Of a stretch of 64,000 nt of DNA, positions 9,274 through 18,305 are shown one piece after another; positions within the stretch are counted from its first letter, which is position 1, and each line of letters opens with the position of its first letter. The stretch is from positions 1 to 64,000 of the forward strand of contig JALOTB010000004.1 in assembly GCA_025458165.1 (NCBI GenBank), given 5' to 3'. The stretch comes from Chromatiaceae bacterium (GTDB lineage: Bacteria; Pseudomonadota; Gammaproteobacteria; Chromatiales; Chromatiaceae). Under the pieces are notes generated by a model that saw only the letters and a list, made by a program, of their open reading frames with translations, was not told the origin of the DNA and searched no databases. The position numbers and the translations under genes are program-made.

Positions 9274-10626
9274 ATGGTCAGGAACACTTCCTCAATGGTC
9301 GATTCGATCAGCGGGCTGGGGCGGCTCACCGAGCTGCGTCAGCGCCTGCTGTTCGTGCTCGGCGCGCTGCTGGTCTACCGCATCGGCACGTTCATCCCGG
9401 TGCCGGGGGTCAACCCGGAGGCGCTCGCGATCCTTTTCGACCAGCACCAGGGGTCGATGCTCGACCTTTTCAACATGTTCTCGGGCGGCGCCCTCGAGCG
9501 CGCGAGCCTGTTCGCGCTCGGCATCATGCCGTACATCTCCGCGTCGATCATCATGCAGTTGATGACGGCGGTCGTCCCGAAGCTTGAGCAGTTGAAGAAA
9601 GAGGGCGAGGCCGGCCGGCGCAAGATCACCCAGTACACCCGTTACGGGACGCTCGCGTTGGCGACCTTTCAGGCGATCGGCATCTCCATCGCCCTGCAGG
9701 GACAGTCGGCCGGTGGGTCGGCGATTGTGGTGCAGTCCGGCTACGGCTTCGTGTTCACCGCGACCATTTCACTGGTCACCGGGACGATGTTCCTCATGTG
9801 GCTTGGTGAGCAGATCACCGAACGGGGTATCGGCAACGGTATCTCGCTCATCATCTTCGCCGGCATTGTCGCTGGGCTGCCAGCCGCAATCGGCGGGACC
9901 TTGGAGCTGGTGCGCACGGGCGAGATGAATGCCATCGCGGTGCTCGCCCTCTTTGTCCTGGCGCTTGGTGTGACGGCGTTTGTGGTGTTCGTTGAGCGCG
10001 GGCAGCGCAGGATCACCGTCAACTACGCCCGCCGACAGCAGGGTCGCCGATTGCTGGCGGCGCAAAGCACCCACCTCCCGCTCAAGCTCAATATGGCGGG
10101 CGTGATCCCTCCCATCTTCGCCTCCAGCATCATCCTTTTCCCCGGAACGCTCGGGCAGTGGTTCGGCAGCTCGGAGGATATGCGCTGGCTTGCCGATATC
10201 GCCGCCAAGCTGTCGCCGGGTGAGCCCGTGTACGTGCTGCTGTATGCGGTGGCGATTGTCTTCTTCTGCTTCTTCTATACCGCGCTGGTATTCAACGCCA
10301 AAGACACTGCGGACAACCTGAAGCGCTCGGGCGCCTTCATCCCAGGGATCCGCCCGGGTGAGCAGACGGCGCGCTACATCGACGGTGTGATGACGCGGCT
10401 CACTGCGGCCGGCGCCATCTACATCACGGCGGTGTGCCTGCTGCCCGAGTTCCTGATCGTGGGCTGGAACGTACCCTTCTACTTCGGTGGGACCTCGCTG
10501 CTCATCGTCGTGGTGGTGACCATGGATTTCATGGCGCAGGTCCAGGCCCATCTGATGTCGCATCAATACGAGGGCCTGATGAAGAAGGCCAACCTCAAGG
10601 CGCCCGGCGCGGGGTTTCTGCGCTAG
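9274..10626 (+). CDS. secY: Protein translocase subunit SecY
   Basis: SecY is the ten-helix channel of the Sec translocon in the inner membrane. The 450-residue protein is family length and contains the plug and lateral-gate region [22 protein letters not shown], the loop [20 protein letters not shown], and the cytoplasmic loop [19 protein letters not shown]. The C-terminal [15 protein letters not shown] tail faces the ribosome and SecA. It sits in the normal spc position between rplO and rpmJ. An ATG at 9295 would shorten the N-terminus by seven residues. Confidence 0.98.
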   Translation: MVRNTSSMVDSISGLGRLTELRQRLLFVLGALLVYRIGTFIPVPGVNPEALAILFDQHQGSMLDLFNMFSGGALERASLFALGIMPYISASIIMQLMTAVVPKLEQLKKEGEAGRRKITQYTRYGTLALATFQAIGISIALQGQSAGGSAIVVQSGYGFVFTATISLVTGTMFLMWLGEQITERGIGNGISLIIFAGIVAGLPAAIGGTLELVRTGEMNAIAVLALFVLALGVTAFVVFVERGQRRITVNYARRQQGRRLLAAQSTHLPLKLNMAGVIPPIFASSIILFPGTLGQWFGSSEDMRWLADIAAKLSPGEPVYVLLYAVAIVFFCFFYTALVFNAKDTADNLKRSGAFIPGIRPGEQTARYIDGVMTRLTAAGAIYITAVCLLPEFLIVGWNVPFYFGGTSLLIVVVVTMDFMAQVQAHLMSHQYEGLMKKANLKAPGAGFLR

Positions 10627-10656
10627 CGGTGAGGCGCATTTCGCTGGAGAGAGAAC

Positions 10657-10770
10657 ATGAAAGTCAGGGCTTCGGTCAAGAAGGTGTGCCGCAATTGCAA
10701 GATCATTCGCCGCAACGGCGTGGTCCGCGTCATTTGCAAGGACCCCAAGCACAAGCAGCGGCAGGGCTGA
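10657..10770 (+). CDS. rpmJ: 50S ribosomal protein L36 (zinc-ribbon form)
   Basis: This 37-codon gene encodes [15 protein letters not shown] and continues to a KHKQRQG end. Cysteines at 11, 14 and 27 with His32 make the C3H zinc site, so this is the zinc-containing paralogue. AGAGAGAAC precedes the ATG. It lies 30 nt after secY, its usual place at the end of the spc order, and is separated from rpsM by a gap holding a promoter. Confidence 0.96.
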   Translation: MKVRASVKKVCRNCKIIRRNGVVRVICKDPKHKQRQG

Positions 10771-10779
10771 TCGGCTTGG

Positions 10780-10807
10780 TTGACTTCTTGTCCAAAACTG
10801 GTATTCT
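10780..10807 (+). promoter_or_regulatory. Sigma-70-type promoter before rpsM (alpha operon)
   Basis: TTGACT at 10780-10785 and TATTCT at 10802-10807 are separated by 16 nt, 47 nt before the rpsM ATG. Both hexamers match four or five of six consensus bases, which stands out in this GC-rich DNA. It would give rpsM-rpsK-rpsD-rpoA-rplQ their own transcript in addition to readthrough from secY-rpmJ. Expected start of transcription is near 10814. Confidence 0.65.
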
Positions 10808-10853
10808 GCGCGGTTTTCGCTCCGCGCCTCTGCGCACTTGGAGATAGACGAGC

Positions 10854-11210
10854 ATGGCCCGTATTGCCGGTGTCAACATCCCCGACCGCAAGCACGCGGT
10901 GATCGCCTTGACCGCGATCTACGGCATCGGTCGAACCCGTGCCGCGCAGATCTGCGAAGCCGCTGGCGTCGCGAAGGATGTGCGCATCCATACCCTCTCG
11001 GAAGAAGAGGTGGATCGGCTGCGCGCTGAGGTCGGCAAGCTTACCGTGGAGGGTGACCTGCGACGCGAGGTCTCGATGAACATCAAGCGGCTGATGGACC
11101 TTGGCTGCAACCGGGGCATCCGGCATCGCCGCGGGCTGCCCGTGCGGGGCCAGCGCACCCGGACCAATGCGCGCACCCGCAAGGGACCGCGCCGCCCGAT
11201 CAAACGCTGA
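10854..11210 (+). CDS. rpsM: 30S ribosomal protein S13
   Basis: S13 in the head contacts the P-site tRNA and L5. The protein of 118 residues begins [19 protein letters not shown] and ends in the basic tail [23 protein letters not shown] precedes the ATG. It is the first gene of the alpha set and lies 47 nt after the -10 hexamer of a good promoter, so the leader is short and unlikely to hold a large S4-type pseudoknot. Confidence 0.98.
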   Translation: MARIAGVNIPDRKHAVIALTAIYGIGRTRAAQICEAAGVAKDVRIHTLSEEEVDRLRAEVGKLTVEGDLRREVSMNIKRLMDLGCNRGIRHRRGLPVRGQRTRTNARTRKGPRRPIKR

Positions 11211-11225
11211 GCCAGCGAGGCTGGC
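11211..11225 (+). other. Small hairpin just after rpsM
   Basis: GCCAGC at 11211-11216 and GCTGGC at 11220-11225 pair as a perfect six-base stem around a GAG loop, beginning directly after the rpsM stop codon. No T-tract follows, so termination is unlikely; it may protect or pause the transcript in the 64-nt gap before rpsK. Confidence 0.4.
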
Positions 11226-11274
11226 GGAGCACCCCAGACGCCCTGTGCGTCCCCGATGCGTGGATTGAGAGCTG

Positions 11275-11664
11275 ATGGCTAGACCGACGACCCGTGTCAA
11301 AAAGAAGGTGAAGAAGCAGGTGGCGGATGGGATAGCCCATGTCCACGCCTCCTTCAATAACACCATCATCACGATCACCGACCGCCAGGGTAATGCACTC
11401 GCCTGGGCGACCTCCGGGGGATCGGGATTCCGTGGCTCCCGCAAGAGCACGCCCTTCGCGGCCCAGGTCGCCGCGGACCGGGTGGGCCAGGCGGTCAAGG
11501 AGTACGGGGTGCGCAACCTCGACGTCAACGTCAAGGGACCTGGTCCCGGCCGTGAGTCCGCGGTGCGCGCGCTCAACAACGCCGGGTTCAAGATCACCAG
11601 CATCACCGACGTTACGCCCATTCCCCACAACGGCTGTCGCCCGCCCAAGAAGCGCCGGGTCTAG
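11275..11664 (+). CDS. rpsK: 30S ribosomal protein S11
   Basis: S11 forms part of the platform and the mRNA exit. The 129-residue protein has [25 protein letters not shown] sequence near residues 22-42, and [18 protein letters not shown], both invariant features. It ends in PKKRRV. It is 64 nt after rpsM and 20 nt before rpsD. Confidence 0.98.
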   Translation: MARPTTRVKKKVKKQVADGIAHVHASFNNTIITITDRQGNALAWATSGGSGFRGSRKSTPFAAQVAADRVGQAVKEYGVRNLDVNVKGPGPGRESAVRALNNAGFKITSITDVTPIPHNGCRPPKKRRV

Positions 11665-11684
11665 GCGCCGAGCTAGGAGCCCCA

Positions 11685-12305
11685 ATGGCAAGGTATACAG
11701 GTCCAACCTGCAAGCTGGCTCGCCGCGAGGGGACCGACCTCTCGCTTAAGAGCCGTGCCCGCTCACTCGACACCAAGTGCAACCTGGAGAAGGTCCCGGG
11801 TCAGGCGGGGGACCGCCGTCGGCGTCTCTCCGACTACGGGGTGCAGTTGCGCGAGAAGCAAAAGGTCCGGCGCATCTACGGCATCATGGAGCGCCAATTC
11901 CGTAACTATTACAAGAAGGCCGCGGCCGCCAAGGGTGCGACGGGCGAGAATCTGCTACGCATCCTCGAGCGGCGCCTCGACAACGTCGTCTATCGAATGG
12001 GGTTCGGGGCCACCCGCGCCGAGGCACGACAGTTGGTCAGCCACAAGGGGATCTTGGTCAACGGCAAGATTGTCAACGTCCCCTCGTTCCAGGTGGGGGA
12101 GGAGGACCAGATCGAGGTCCGCGAGAAGGCCAAGAAGCAGGTTCGGGTGCAGAACGCCGTGGCGCTGGCGGAGCAATACGGCTTTGCCGATTGGATCGAG
12201 GTGGACACCACTGCCCTAAAGGGGATCTTCAAGCGCGTCCCGGACCGGTCAGACCTACCCGCCGATATCAATGAAAGCCTGATCGTCGAGTTGTACTCGA
12301 AGTAA
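11685..12305 (+). CDS. rpsD: 30S ribosomal protein S4
   Basis: S4 nucleates small-subunit assembly and in E. coli represses the alpha operon. The 206-residue protein begins [19 protein letters not shown] and holds an S4 RNA-binding domain around residues 95-155 ([20 protein letters not shown], then [15 protein letters not shown]). No zinc cysteines are present, as expected for the proteobacterial form. It ends with [10 protein letters not shown]. Confidence 0.98.
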   Translation: MARYTGPTCKLARREGTDLSLKSRARSLDTKCNLEKVPGQAGDRRRRLSDYGVQLREKQKVRRIYGIMERQFRNYYKKAAAAKGATGENLLRILERRLDNVVYRMGFGATRAEARQLVSHKGILVNGKIVNVPSFQVGEEDQIEVREKAKKQVRVQNAVALAEQYGFADWIEVDTTALKGIFKRVPDRSDLPADINESLIVELYSK

Positions 12306-12326
12306 GGGCAGGACGAGGGCTCTCGC

Positions 12327-13343
12327 ATGGCTGACGCTGTTAGCGACTTCCTCAAACCGCGGATCGTCAAGGTCGAGCCGGTCGACGGGAGGCGCAATCA
12401 CGCCCGGATCTCACTGGAGCCGCTGGAGCGAGGCTTCGGGCACACGCTCGGCAACGCGCTGCGGCGGGTGCTACTGTCCTCCATGTCGGGGTGCGCGGTC
12501 ACCGAGGCAGAGATCCAGGGCGTGCTGCACGAGTACACCACCCTCGAGGGGGTGCAGGAGGACGTCCTCGAGATCCTGCTCAACCTCAAGGAGCTCGCGA
12601 TCTCGATCCAGGGCAAGGACGAAGCGACCTTTACGCTGTCCAAAAGCGGTCCGGGCCCGGTCACCGCGGCGGATATCACGCTCGACCATTCCGCCGAGAT
12701 CGCCAACCCCGGTCTGGTTATCGCCAACATCACGGGGGACGGGTCGCTCAGCATGACGCTGACGGTCCGCCGCGGGCGCGGCTACGAGCCGGCGACCCAG
12801 CGCGAGCAGGACAGCGGTGAGGATCGCCCGATCGGTAAGCTCCAGCTCGACGCATCCTACAGCCCGGTACGCCGGGTAGCGATCGATGTGCAGTCCGCCC
12901 GTGTCGAGCAGCGTACGGACCTCGACCGCCTCGTCATCGATCTGGAGACCAATGGGACCGTCGAGCCCAAGGTGGCAATTCAGCGGGCCGCGGCCATCCT
13001 GCGTGATCAGCTCACGAGCTTTGTCGCGCTGGAGGGGACGGCCCCGGAGGAGGGGGAGGAGGACTACGGCCTGGAGCCCGGGGCGGGCATGGACCCGATT
13101 CTGCTGCGCCCGGTCGACGACCTCGAGCTCACCGTCCGTTCCGCCAATTGTCTCAAGGCCGAGAACATTTACCTGATCGGCGACCTGATCCAGCGCACCG
13201 AGGTGGAGCTGCTCAAGACGCCGAACCTGGGGAAGAAGTCGCTCACCGAGATCAAGGACGTGCTCGCCACCCGCGGGCTGTCGCTCGGGATGCGGCTGGA
13301 GAACTGGCCGCCCGAGAACATCGACGAGCTCGCCGTGAAGTGA
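12327..13343 (+). CDS. rpoA: DNA-directed RNA polymerase alpha subunit
   Basis: Alpha dimerises to start RNA polymerase assembly and contacts activators and UP elements. The 338-residue protein has the N-terminal dimerisation domain ([20 protein letters not shown] near residue 30), an acidic flexible linker at about 235-255 ([11 protein letters not shown]), and the C-terminal domain with [18 protein letters not shown] and [16 protein letters not shown] sequence. It is nine residues longer than the E. coli protein, mainly in an insert near residue 155 and the linker. It lies in its standard place between rpsD and rplQ. Confidence 0.98.
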   Translation: MADAVSDFLKPRIVKVEPVDGRRNHARISLEPLERGFGHTLGNALRRVLLSSMSGCAVTEAEIQGVLHEYTTLEGVQEDVLEILLNLKELAISIQGKDEATFTLSKSGPGPVTAADITLDHSAEIANPGLVIANITGDGSLSMTLTVRRGRGYEPATQREQDSGEDRPIGKLQLDASYSPVRRVAIDVQSARVEQRTDLDRLVIDLETNGTVEPKVAIQRAAAILRDQLTSFVALEGTAPEEGEEDYGLEPGAGMDPILLRPVDDLELTVRSANCLKAENIYLIGDLIQRTEVELLKTPNLGKKSLTEIKDVLATRGLSLGMRLENWPPENIDELAVK

Positions 13344-13432
13344 TCCCCAGGGTCGGCCGGCCCTTCGGCTGATCGACTTGGGCTCAGGGCGCGGCGCTCG
13401 CGCGTCACCAACCAACCGTCGGAATCGAAGTC

Positions 13433-13819
13433 ATGCGTCACCGTAAAGCCGGAAGGCAATTCAGCCGCACCAGCGCGCACCGCGAGGCCATGTTCCGCAA
13501 CATGGCCAACTCGCTGTTCCGCCACGAGCTGATCAAGACGACCCTGCCCAAGGCTAAGGAGCTGCGCCGGGTCGCCGAGCCCCTCATTACCCTGGCCAAG
13601 ACCGATTCCGTCCACAAGCGGCGCCTGGCCTTCGCGCGGCTGCGTGACAAGGAGACCGTCGGCAAGCTGTTCGTCGAGCTGGGACCCCGGTATCAGGCTC
13701 GCCCGGGCGGCTACCTGCGTATCCTGAAGTGCGGCTTTCGCCCCGGCGATGCCGCCCCCATGGCCTACGTCGAACTGGTCGATCGGCCGCTGGCGGCCGC
13801 CGTCGAGGGCGAGGACTGA
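13433..13819 (+). CDS. rplQ: 50S ribosomal protein L17
   Basis: L17 lies near the tunnel exit. The 128-residue protein starts [21 protein letters not shown] and ends with [15 protein letters not shown] and a short acidic tail. It is the last gene of the alpha set, and a clear intrinsic terminator begins 26 nt after its stop codon. Confidence 0.98.
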   Translation: MRHRKAGRQFSRTSAHREAMFRNMANSLFRHELIKTTLPKAKELRRVAEPLITLAKTDSVHKRRLAFARLRDKETVGKLFVELGPRYQARPGGYLRILKCGFRPGDAAPMAYVELVDRPLAAAVEGED

Positions 13820-13844
13820 CGGGGATCGTGGCTCACCGCGACAG

Positions 13845-13868
13845 ACCGGGCCCAGGCCCGGTTTTTTG
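13845..13868 (+). terminator. Intrinsic terminator closing the S10-spc-alpha cluster
   Basis: The stem CCGGGC (13846-13851) pairs with GCCCGG (13856-13861), extended by an A-T pair, with a CCAG loop and a run of six T from 13862. This is a textbook Rho-independent terminator placed 26 nt after rplQ. It ends only about 10-16 nt before the candidate starts of the next gene. Confidence 0.9.
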
Positions 13869-13883
13869 TTGGCGTCGATGGTC

Positions 13884-14630
13884 ATGATTCGGCAGATCGC
13901 CCTGATCACCGATTTCGGACCCGGCCCCTACGTCGGGCAGGTCCGGCTACGCCTGGGTGCGCTCGTCCCGGGGGTCCCGGTGGTCGACCTGGTGGCCGAC
14001 CTGCCGCCCTTCCGTCCCGAGCTTGCGGCCTATCTGCTGCCGGCCCTGGCGCGCGATCTCCCCCAGGGCACGCTCTACCTCTGCGTGGTCGACCCGGGTG
14101 TCGGCGGCGCGCGTGCCGCCTTGGCCCTCGACGTCGGCGCCGACTGGTACGTTGGGCCCGACAACGGCCTGCTCGCCCTCGCCGCGCGCCGGGCCGGAGC
14201 CGCTTGCCTGCACCGGGTCGAGTGGCGCCCGGAGCGCCTATCGGCGAGCTTCCACGGGCGCGACCTCTTCGCCCCCATCGCGGCCCTGATCTGTCAGGGG
14301 CGCGTGCCGATGTCTGTCCCGCTGCCCCTGACCGAGATGGTCGGGGCCGGCTGGCCGGACGCGTGTCCCCTGGTGATCTACGTCGACCGTTACGGCAACC
14401 TGATGACCGGTCTGCGGGGTGACGGGGTGGATCGCGCCGCGGTGGTCACCGCCGGGGGTGTCGGGTTGCGGTTCGCCCCCAGCTTCTGCGCGGTCCCGAC
14501 CGGGACCGCCTTCTGGTACGAGAACGCCTTCGGCCTCGTGGAGCTCGCGGTGAACCAGGGCCGCGCCGATCTCGTCCTCGGTCTGGGTCCGGGCGACGCC
14601 GTGGCGGTGAGTCCCGCTCCCGATGCCTAG
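13884..14630 (+). CDS. SAM hydrolase / hydroxide adenosyltransferase family (DUF62)
   Basis: Members of this family split S-adenosylmethionine with water or hydroxide to adenosine and methionine; related enzymes use halides. The 248-residue protein has the family signatures in order: ALITDFGPG at the N-terminus, VVDPGVGGARAAL near residue 70, VGPDNGLL near 92, SFHGRDLFAPIAA near 124, and VIYVDRYGNLMTGL near 167. The D..R...H set typical of hydroxide-using members appears present by eye, so a halogenase is unlikely. ATG codons at 13878 and 13884 are both possible, and neither has a good ribosome binding site; the gene starts right after the rplQ terminator, so its promoter must lie inside rplQ or it depends on readthrough. 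Confidence 0.85.
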   Translation: MIRQIALITDFGPGPYVGQVRLRLGALVPGVPVVDLVADLPPFRPELAAYLLPALARDLPQGTLYLCVVDPGVGGARAALALDVGADWYVGPDNGLLALAARRAGAACLHRVEWRPERLSASFHGRDLFAPIAALICQGRVPMSVPLPLTEMVGAGWPDACPLVIYVDRYGNLMTGLRGDGVDRAAVVTAGGVGLRFAPSFCAVPTGTAFWYENAFGLVELAVNQGRADLVLGLGPGDAVAVSPAPDA

Positions 14631-14719
14631 CCTTGGGGGCAGCGCCGGTCGTGCTCGCACGGTCGTCACAGTTACGTCGTAACCTCAAGCCCAGTGAGCG
14701 GCAGTTAGGCCAGCAAGCG

Positions 14720-16567
14720 ATGACGATTCACACCACACCCCGCCAGATGGCGCGCCTGGAGGCCCAGCTTTTGGGCCTACGCGCCGGGGCGCTCAGGCTC
14801 GAGCAGGCCTACGCCGAGGAGCTCGCCCAGATCGAGCCGAGCTACCGAGCCAGCGCGCGCAATTTTTTGCACTACTTGAGCGTCCGCCAGCACGACATCC
14901 GCGGTCTGCAACAGGATCTCGCCTCGCTGGGTCTATCCTCCCTCGGGGTCCTCGAGCCGCATGTGATGGCGAGCCTCAACTCGGTGATCGGCGTGATTGA
15001 GGAGCTCGGCCGCAAGCGGCTCGGGGAGGTACCGGAGGCCCCGGTGGATTTCCGCACCGGCCCGATGCTCCTGCGCGACCACACCCGCGTCCTGCTGGGG
15101 CGCGACCCGCGCAACCGGTTCGTGCGCATCATGGTGACCATGCCTGGTGAGGCGGCGCACAATCCACAGCTCGTCCAGGAGCTCTTGCTCGCCGGGATGG
15201 ACGTGATGCGGATCAACTGCGCCCATGACGGCCCCGAGGAATGGGCCGCGATGGTTGCCAACCTGCGCCAGGCGGAGCGGGCGGTGGGGCGGAGCTGCCG
15301 AATCCAGGCGGACCTCGCGGGACCCAAGCTGCGCACCGGTCGCATCCGCCCCTGCGGCCGGGTGATCAAGATCCGCCCCCAGCGCGACGCCTTCGGGCGG
15401 GTCAGCCTCGCCGGGCGCGTCTGGATTCGCGGTCCCGCCGACTGCGCGCCGCGGCCTCGCGATCTGCGCTTTCAGCTCACGGTCGACGGCGGCCTGGTGG
15501 CGAGCTGTGCCGAGCGCGATCTCATTCGCTTCACCGATGCCCGCGGGCAGCTCCACGAGCTGCGGGTGGTCGAGCGGCGCGGGGACGCCCTGGTGGCCGA
15601 GGCGGATCGCACGGCCTACGTCGAAGACGGCACCCTGGTGACCGCGGTGCGCGCCGGCGAGTCGATCGCGGAGGGCCGGGTGGTCGGAGTGCCGGAGGTC
15701 GTCAACCCGATCCTGTTGATGCCCGGCGATCGCCTGGAGCTGACCCGTGCCGACGAGCCGGGCGCCGGCGCCGAGCGCGACGGGTTGGGGCGGATGATCG
15801 GTCCCGCGCGCATCCATTGCACCCTGGAGGCCGCCTTCGCGCAGGTCGAGCCTGGACAAGCGGTGTGGCTCGACGACGGAAAGATCGGCGGCATCGTCCG
15901 TGACAACGACGGCGAGCGCATCGGCGTCGAGATCACCCACACCGGCCCCGAGGGCGCCAAGCTCCGCGCCGAGAAGGGGATCAACTTCCCCGACACCCGG
16001 CTCGCGACCTCGGCCCTCACCGACAAGGACCTGGCGGATCTGGAGCAGGTCGTCGGCTGGGCGGACATGGTCGCCCTCTCCTTCCTGCGCGGCCCGCAGG
16101 ACGTCGAGCAGCTCCACGATGTCCTCTACCGGCTCGGGGCGAGCCACCTCGGGGTGGTGCTCAAGATCGAGAACCGCCAGGCGTTCGAGAACCTGCCGCG
16201 CATCCTCCTCGCCAGCCTGCGCTCACCGCCAGTCGGGGTGATGGTCGCCCGCGGCGACCTGGCGGTGGAGGTCGGCTTCGAGCGGCTCTCGGAGGTTCAG
16301 CAGGAGATCCTCTGGCTGTGCGAGGCGGCCCACGTCCCGGTGATCTGGGCCACCCAGATCCTAGAGGGCATGGCGAAAAAGGGGGCACCCTCACGGGCCG
16401 AGGTCTCGGATGCCGCCATGAGCATCCAGGCCGAGTGCGCGATGCTCAACAAGGGCCCGAACATCGTCAGCACGGTGCGCTTCTTGAACGGCATCATCGA
16501 CCGCATGGACGAGCACTACGTCAAACGGCGCGCGACTCTTCGCAAGCTCTCGGTCGCTCAGCTCTGA
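14720..16567 (+). CDS. Pyruvate kinase-type protein with long N-terminal extension and no C-terminal domain
   Basis: Pyruvate kinase transfers phosphate from phosphoenolpyruvate to ADP in glycolysis. The 615-residue protein has about 165 residues of helical, family-foreign sequence, then a TIM barrel with MDVMRINCAHDG, QADLAGPKLRTG, VALSFLRGPQDVEQL, VVLKIENRQAFENL (about residue 480), MVARGDLAVEVGFERL (about 508) and a final SRAEVSDAAMSIQAECAMLNKGP. The catalytic Lys, Glu and Asp of KIEN and RGDL are kept, but MLSGETA is replaced by MLNKGP, and the regulatory C-terminal domain is absent; the protein ends about 50 residues later. A B-domain-like insert lies between about residues 220 and 410. 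I chose ATG 14720 over an upstream TTG (14633) that overlaps no signal. It is probably an active enzyme with different control, but this is inference. Confidence 0.82.
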   Translation: MTIHTTPRQMARLEAQLLGLRAGALRLEQAYAEELAQIEPSYRASARNFLHYLSVRQHDIRGLQQDLASLGLSSLGVLEPHVMASLNSVIGVIEELGRKRLGEVPEAPVDFRTGPMLLRDHTRVLLGRDPRNRFVRIMVTMPGEAAHNPQLVQELLLAGMDVMRINCAHDGPEEWAAMVANLRQAERAVGRSCRIQADLAGPKLRTGRIRPCGRVIKIRPQRDAFGRVSLAGRVWIRGPADCAPRPRDLRFQLTVDGGLVASCAERDLIRFTDARGQLHELRVVERRGDALVAEADRTAYVEDGTLVTAVRAGESIAEGRVVGVPEVVNPILLMPGDRLELTRADEPGAGAERDGLGRMIGPARIHCTLEAAFAQVEPGQAVWLDDGKIGGIVRDNDGERIGVEITHTGPEGAKLRAEKGINFPDTRLATSALTDKDLADLEQVVGWADMVALSFLRGPQDVEQLHDVLYRLGASHLGVVLKIENRQAFENLPRILLASLRSPPVGVMVARGDLAVEVGFERLSEVQQEILWLCEAAHVPVIWATQILEGMAKKGAPSRAEVSDAAMSIQAECAMLNKGPNIVSTVRFLNGIIDRMDEHYVKRRATLRKLSVAQL

Positions 16568-16609
16568 CCCAGCGTGACCGGCGGCGACCGCTGGAGAGCG
16601 CCGCTGTCC

Positions 16610-17551
16610 TCAGGCGTTGGCCCGTCGCAGCCGGGCCTCGACCCGCGCCCGGTTGATGACCTCGGGGTCAAGGATTTGCGGGTAGAGCCGCCACAGGGCG
16701 TCGACCAGCACGGCGTGGCGCTGCGCCGCCCGTTCGAGCCGCGCGCGCAGGGCCTCGTCGAGCCCCGAGAGTGTGAGTAGATAGGGGGCGAGCCAGTCGA
16801 CGTAGTCGGCCACCAGCTCGCGGTCCTCGCGCTGTGGCCACTCGGTGCGAAGCGGCAGAACTGGGAAGTCCGCCGCGGGCAGACGGCGCCCTGCGAGCTC
16901 GGGTGGGGGCGCATCAGGGAGCCCTTCGGCGGTATCGGCCTCGCGCCGGAACCACTGGCGGTTGAGCCGTCGCCCGGCGGCTCCCTGCACCAGGCGCTCC
17001 AGGGCCTCGGCGTGATGGAAGCGGCCGCTGGCGTCGCGCTCGGGGATCCCTTTCGCCAGCAGCCGGGCCGAGACGAAGGCCCGCTCGCCCCGTCCCCCCG
17101 CGGTCCAGTCCGGGCTCCCGAGCGCGGTCAGCTCGCTGTCGGGCAGAGCGGTGGCCAGCAGTGCGAGCGGCATCTGGTCCTGGTCGAGCAGCCAAAGCTC
17201 GCGCTCGGGTGCGAGCGGGAAGGGCAGATCCAGCAGACCGGTCTGCACCGCATCGATCAGCTCGTCGGCGACCGCCAGCATGTGGCCGACGTCGAGGATC
17301 GGGTTGAGCGGCACACGGCTCATCCCGGTCGTCTCCGACCACACCCCGAAGCGGAAGAACTGGGCCTCCTCCCGGTGGCCGTCGCGGCTCCACAGCCCGC
17401 GCGGCGGGTGGGCGAGGACCTGGAGCTGCCAGTGGCTGCCGTCGAAGCTCAGCGCGCGACCCTGAGTCGTGCGCACGACGGCGACCACCCCGAGGAAGGG
17501 ATTGACGCGGCGCAGTCCATAGCGGGCGACGCCCGCCGCGTTCGAGGCCAT
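16610..17551 (-). CDS. Conserved hypothetical protein, coupled to hemerythrin
   Basis: I do not recognise a named family. The 313-residue protein has no signal peptide and no membrane segment. The first 110 residues look like a mixed alpha/beta domain (FLGVVAVVRTTQGRALSFDG, then FFRFGVWSETTGMSRVPLNP). The last 100 residues are helical and rich in arginine and glutamate. Its ATG overlaps the hemerythrin stop as ATGA, so the two are translated together and probably act in one process. It is convergent with the pyruvate-kinase-type gene, 42 nt away, with no T-tract terminator between them. The codon use looks like its neighbours, so recent transfer is not suggested. Confidence 0.75.
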   Translation of the reverse strand: MASNAAGVARYGLRRVNPFLGVVAVVRTTQGRALSFDGSHWQLQVLAHPPRGLWSRDGHREEAQFFRFGVWSETTGMSRVPLNPILDVGHMLAVADELIDAVQTGLLDLPFPLAPERELWLLDQDQMPLALLATALPDSELTALGSPDWTAGGRGERAFVSARLLAKGIPERDASGRFHHAEALERLVQGAAGRRLNRQWFRREADTAEGLPDAPPPELAGRRLPAADFPVLPLRTEWPQREDRELVADYVDWLAPYLLTLSGLDEALRARLERAAQRHAVLVDALWRLYPQILDPEVINRARVEARLRRANA

Positions 17552-18102
17552 CAGCTGCCCGCTTGCGCCATCAGGTGCTGGAAGAGGGTGCGGAACCGAG
17601 CTGGATCCCGGTCGGCGAAGATCGGGTCGTTGACCTTGGGGGCGGCGGCCTCGATCGCGCGCCAGTCCGCCTCGCTCAGGCGCTCGCGGGCGAAGGGAAA
17701 GACCTCGGTCTCCTCCAGGTCAGCGTGCCGGCGCAGGGTGCTGACGAGGTCTCGGCCAAGGCGCTCCACCTCCTCGCGCAACAAGACCTCCCCGTGGATG
17801 ATGCCTTCGAGGGATTGGCGGAAGCGTTTGTTGAGCTGGCTGAGCAGCACGTGCTGATGGCTCAGCACGTCGATCGGTCGGCGCTTCTCCTCGCCGAGCT
17901 CGAGCAGCCGCGCGAAGATCACCTCTTCGGTCGGGTGATGCACTTGGTCGGCATAGCTCTCGAGATACTCGAGCATCTCGCACATCAGCTCATAGTCGGG
18001 CTCGATGCCGCCATGGAACTGGTCGAGCAGGGTGTCGAGCAGATCGAGTAGGCGTGTGAGGTGTCGATGGTCCTGCTCAAGCTGGTCCAGTAGCCGGGAC
18101 AT
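17551..18102 (-). CDS. Hemerythrin HHE cation-binding domain protein
   Basis: Hemerythrin-like proteins hold a di-iron site in a four-helix bundle and bind oxygen, sense redox state or protect iron centres. The 183-residue protein carries the ligand set in order: DHRH (His12), HHPTEE (His55/56 and Glu59/60), SHQH (His82) and RRHADLEETEVFP (His126, Glu130). This matches the DUF-type HHE domain found with YtfE-like proteins rather than the McHr/DcrH type. It is cytoplasmic by sequence and is first in a two-gene leftward operon. The divergent 203-nt gap to the PilZ gene should hold its promoter. Confidence 0.88.
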   Translation of the reverse strand: MSRLLDQLEQDHRHLTRLLDLLDTLLDQFHGGIEPDYELMCEMLEYLESYADQVHHPTEEVIFARLLELGEEKRRPIDVLSHQHVLLSQLNKRFRQSLEGIIHGEVLLREEVERLGRDLVSTLRRHADLEETEVFPFARERLSEADWRAIEAAAPKVNDPIFADRDPARFRTLFQHLMAQAGS

Positions 18103-18235
18103 AGGTCCTCCTCGGCGTGCGGATCGGCGCCGCGCACGGCGGCGGGGTTGGGTTAAGTATCACAACCCCGGGCGCCATTCCAAAGGGGCCGGGCCCTGAT
18201 CGTTCCAACCGGCGGGAGAAAAACGGGCTCGGGGC

Positions 18236-18264
18236 TTCCGGTGAGGCATCGGAAAGGCTATAAG
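18236..18264 (+). promoter_or_regulatory. Possible promoter of the PilZ gene
   Basis: TATAAG at 18259-18264 matches five of six -10 bases, with TTCCGG at 18236-18241 as a weak -35 at 17 nt spacing. It is 42 nt upstream of the PilZ ATG, a suitable distance. The weak -35 suggests activator dependence or another sigma factor, so confidence is low. Confidence 0.3.
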
Positions 18265-18305
18265 ACGGCGTCTTCCCAGCTCCGGCACGAGGCGGGCCGA
18301 CCAGC

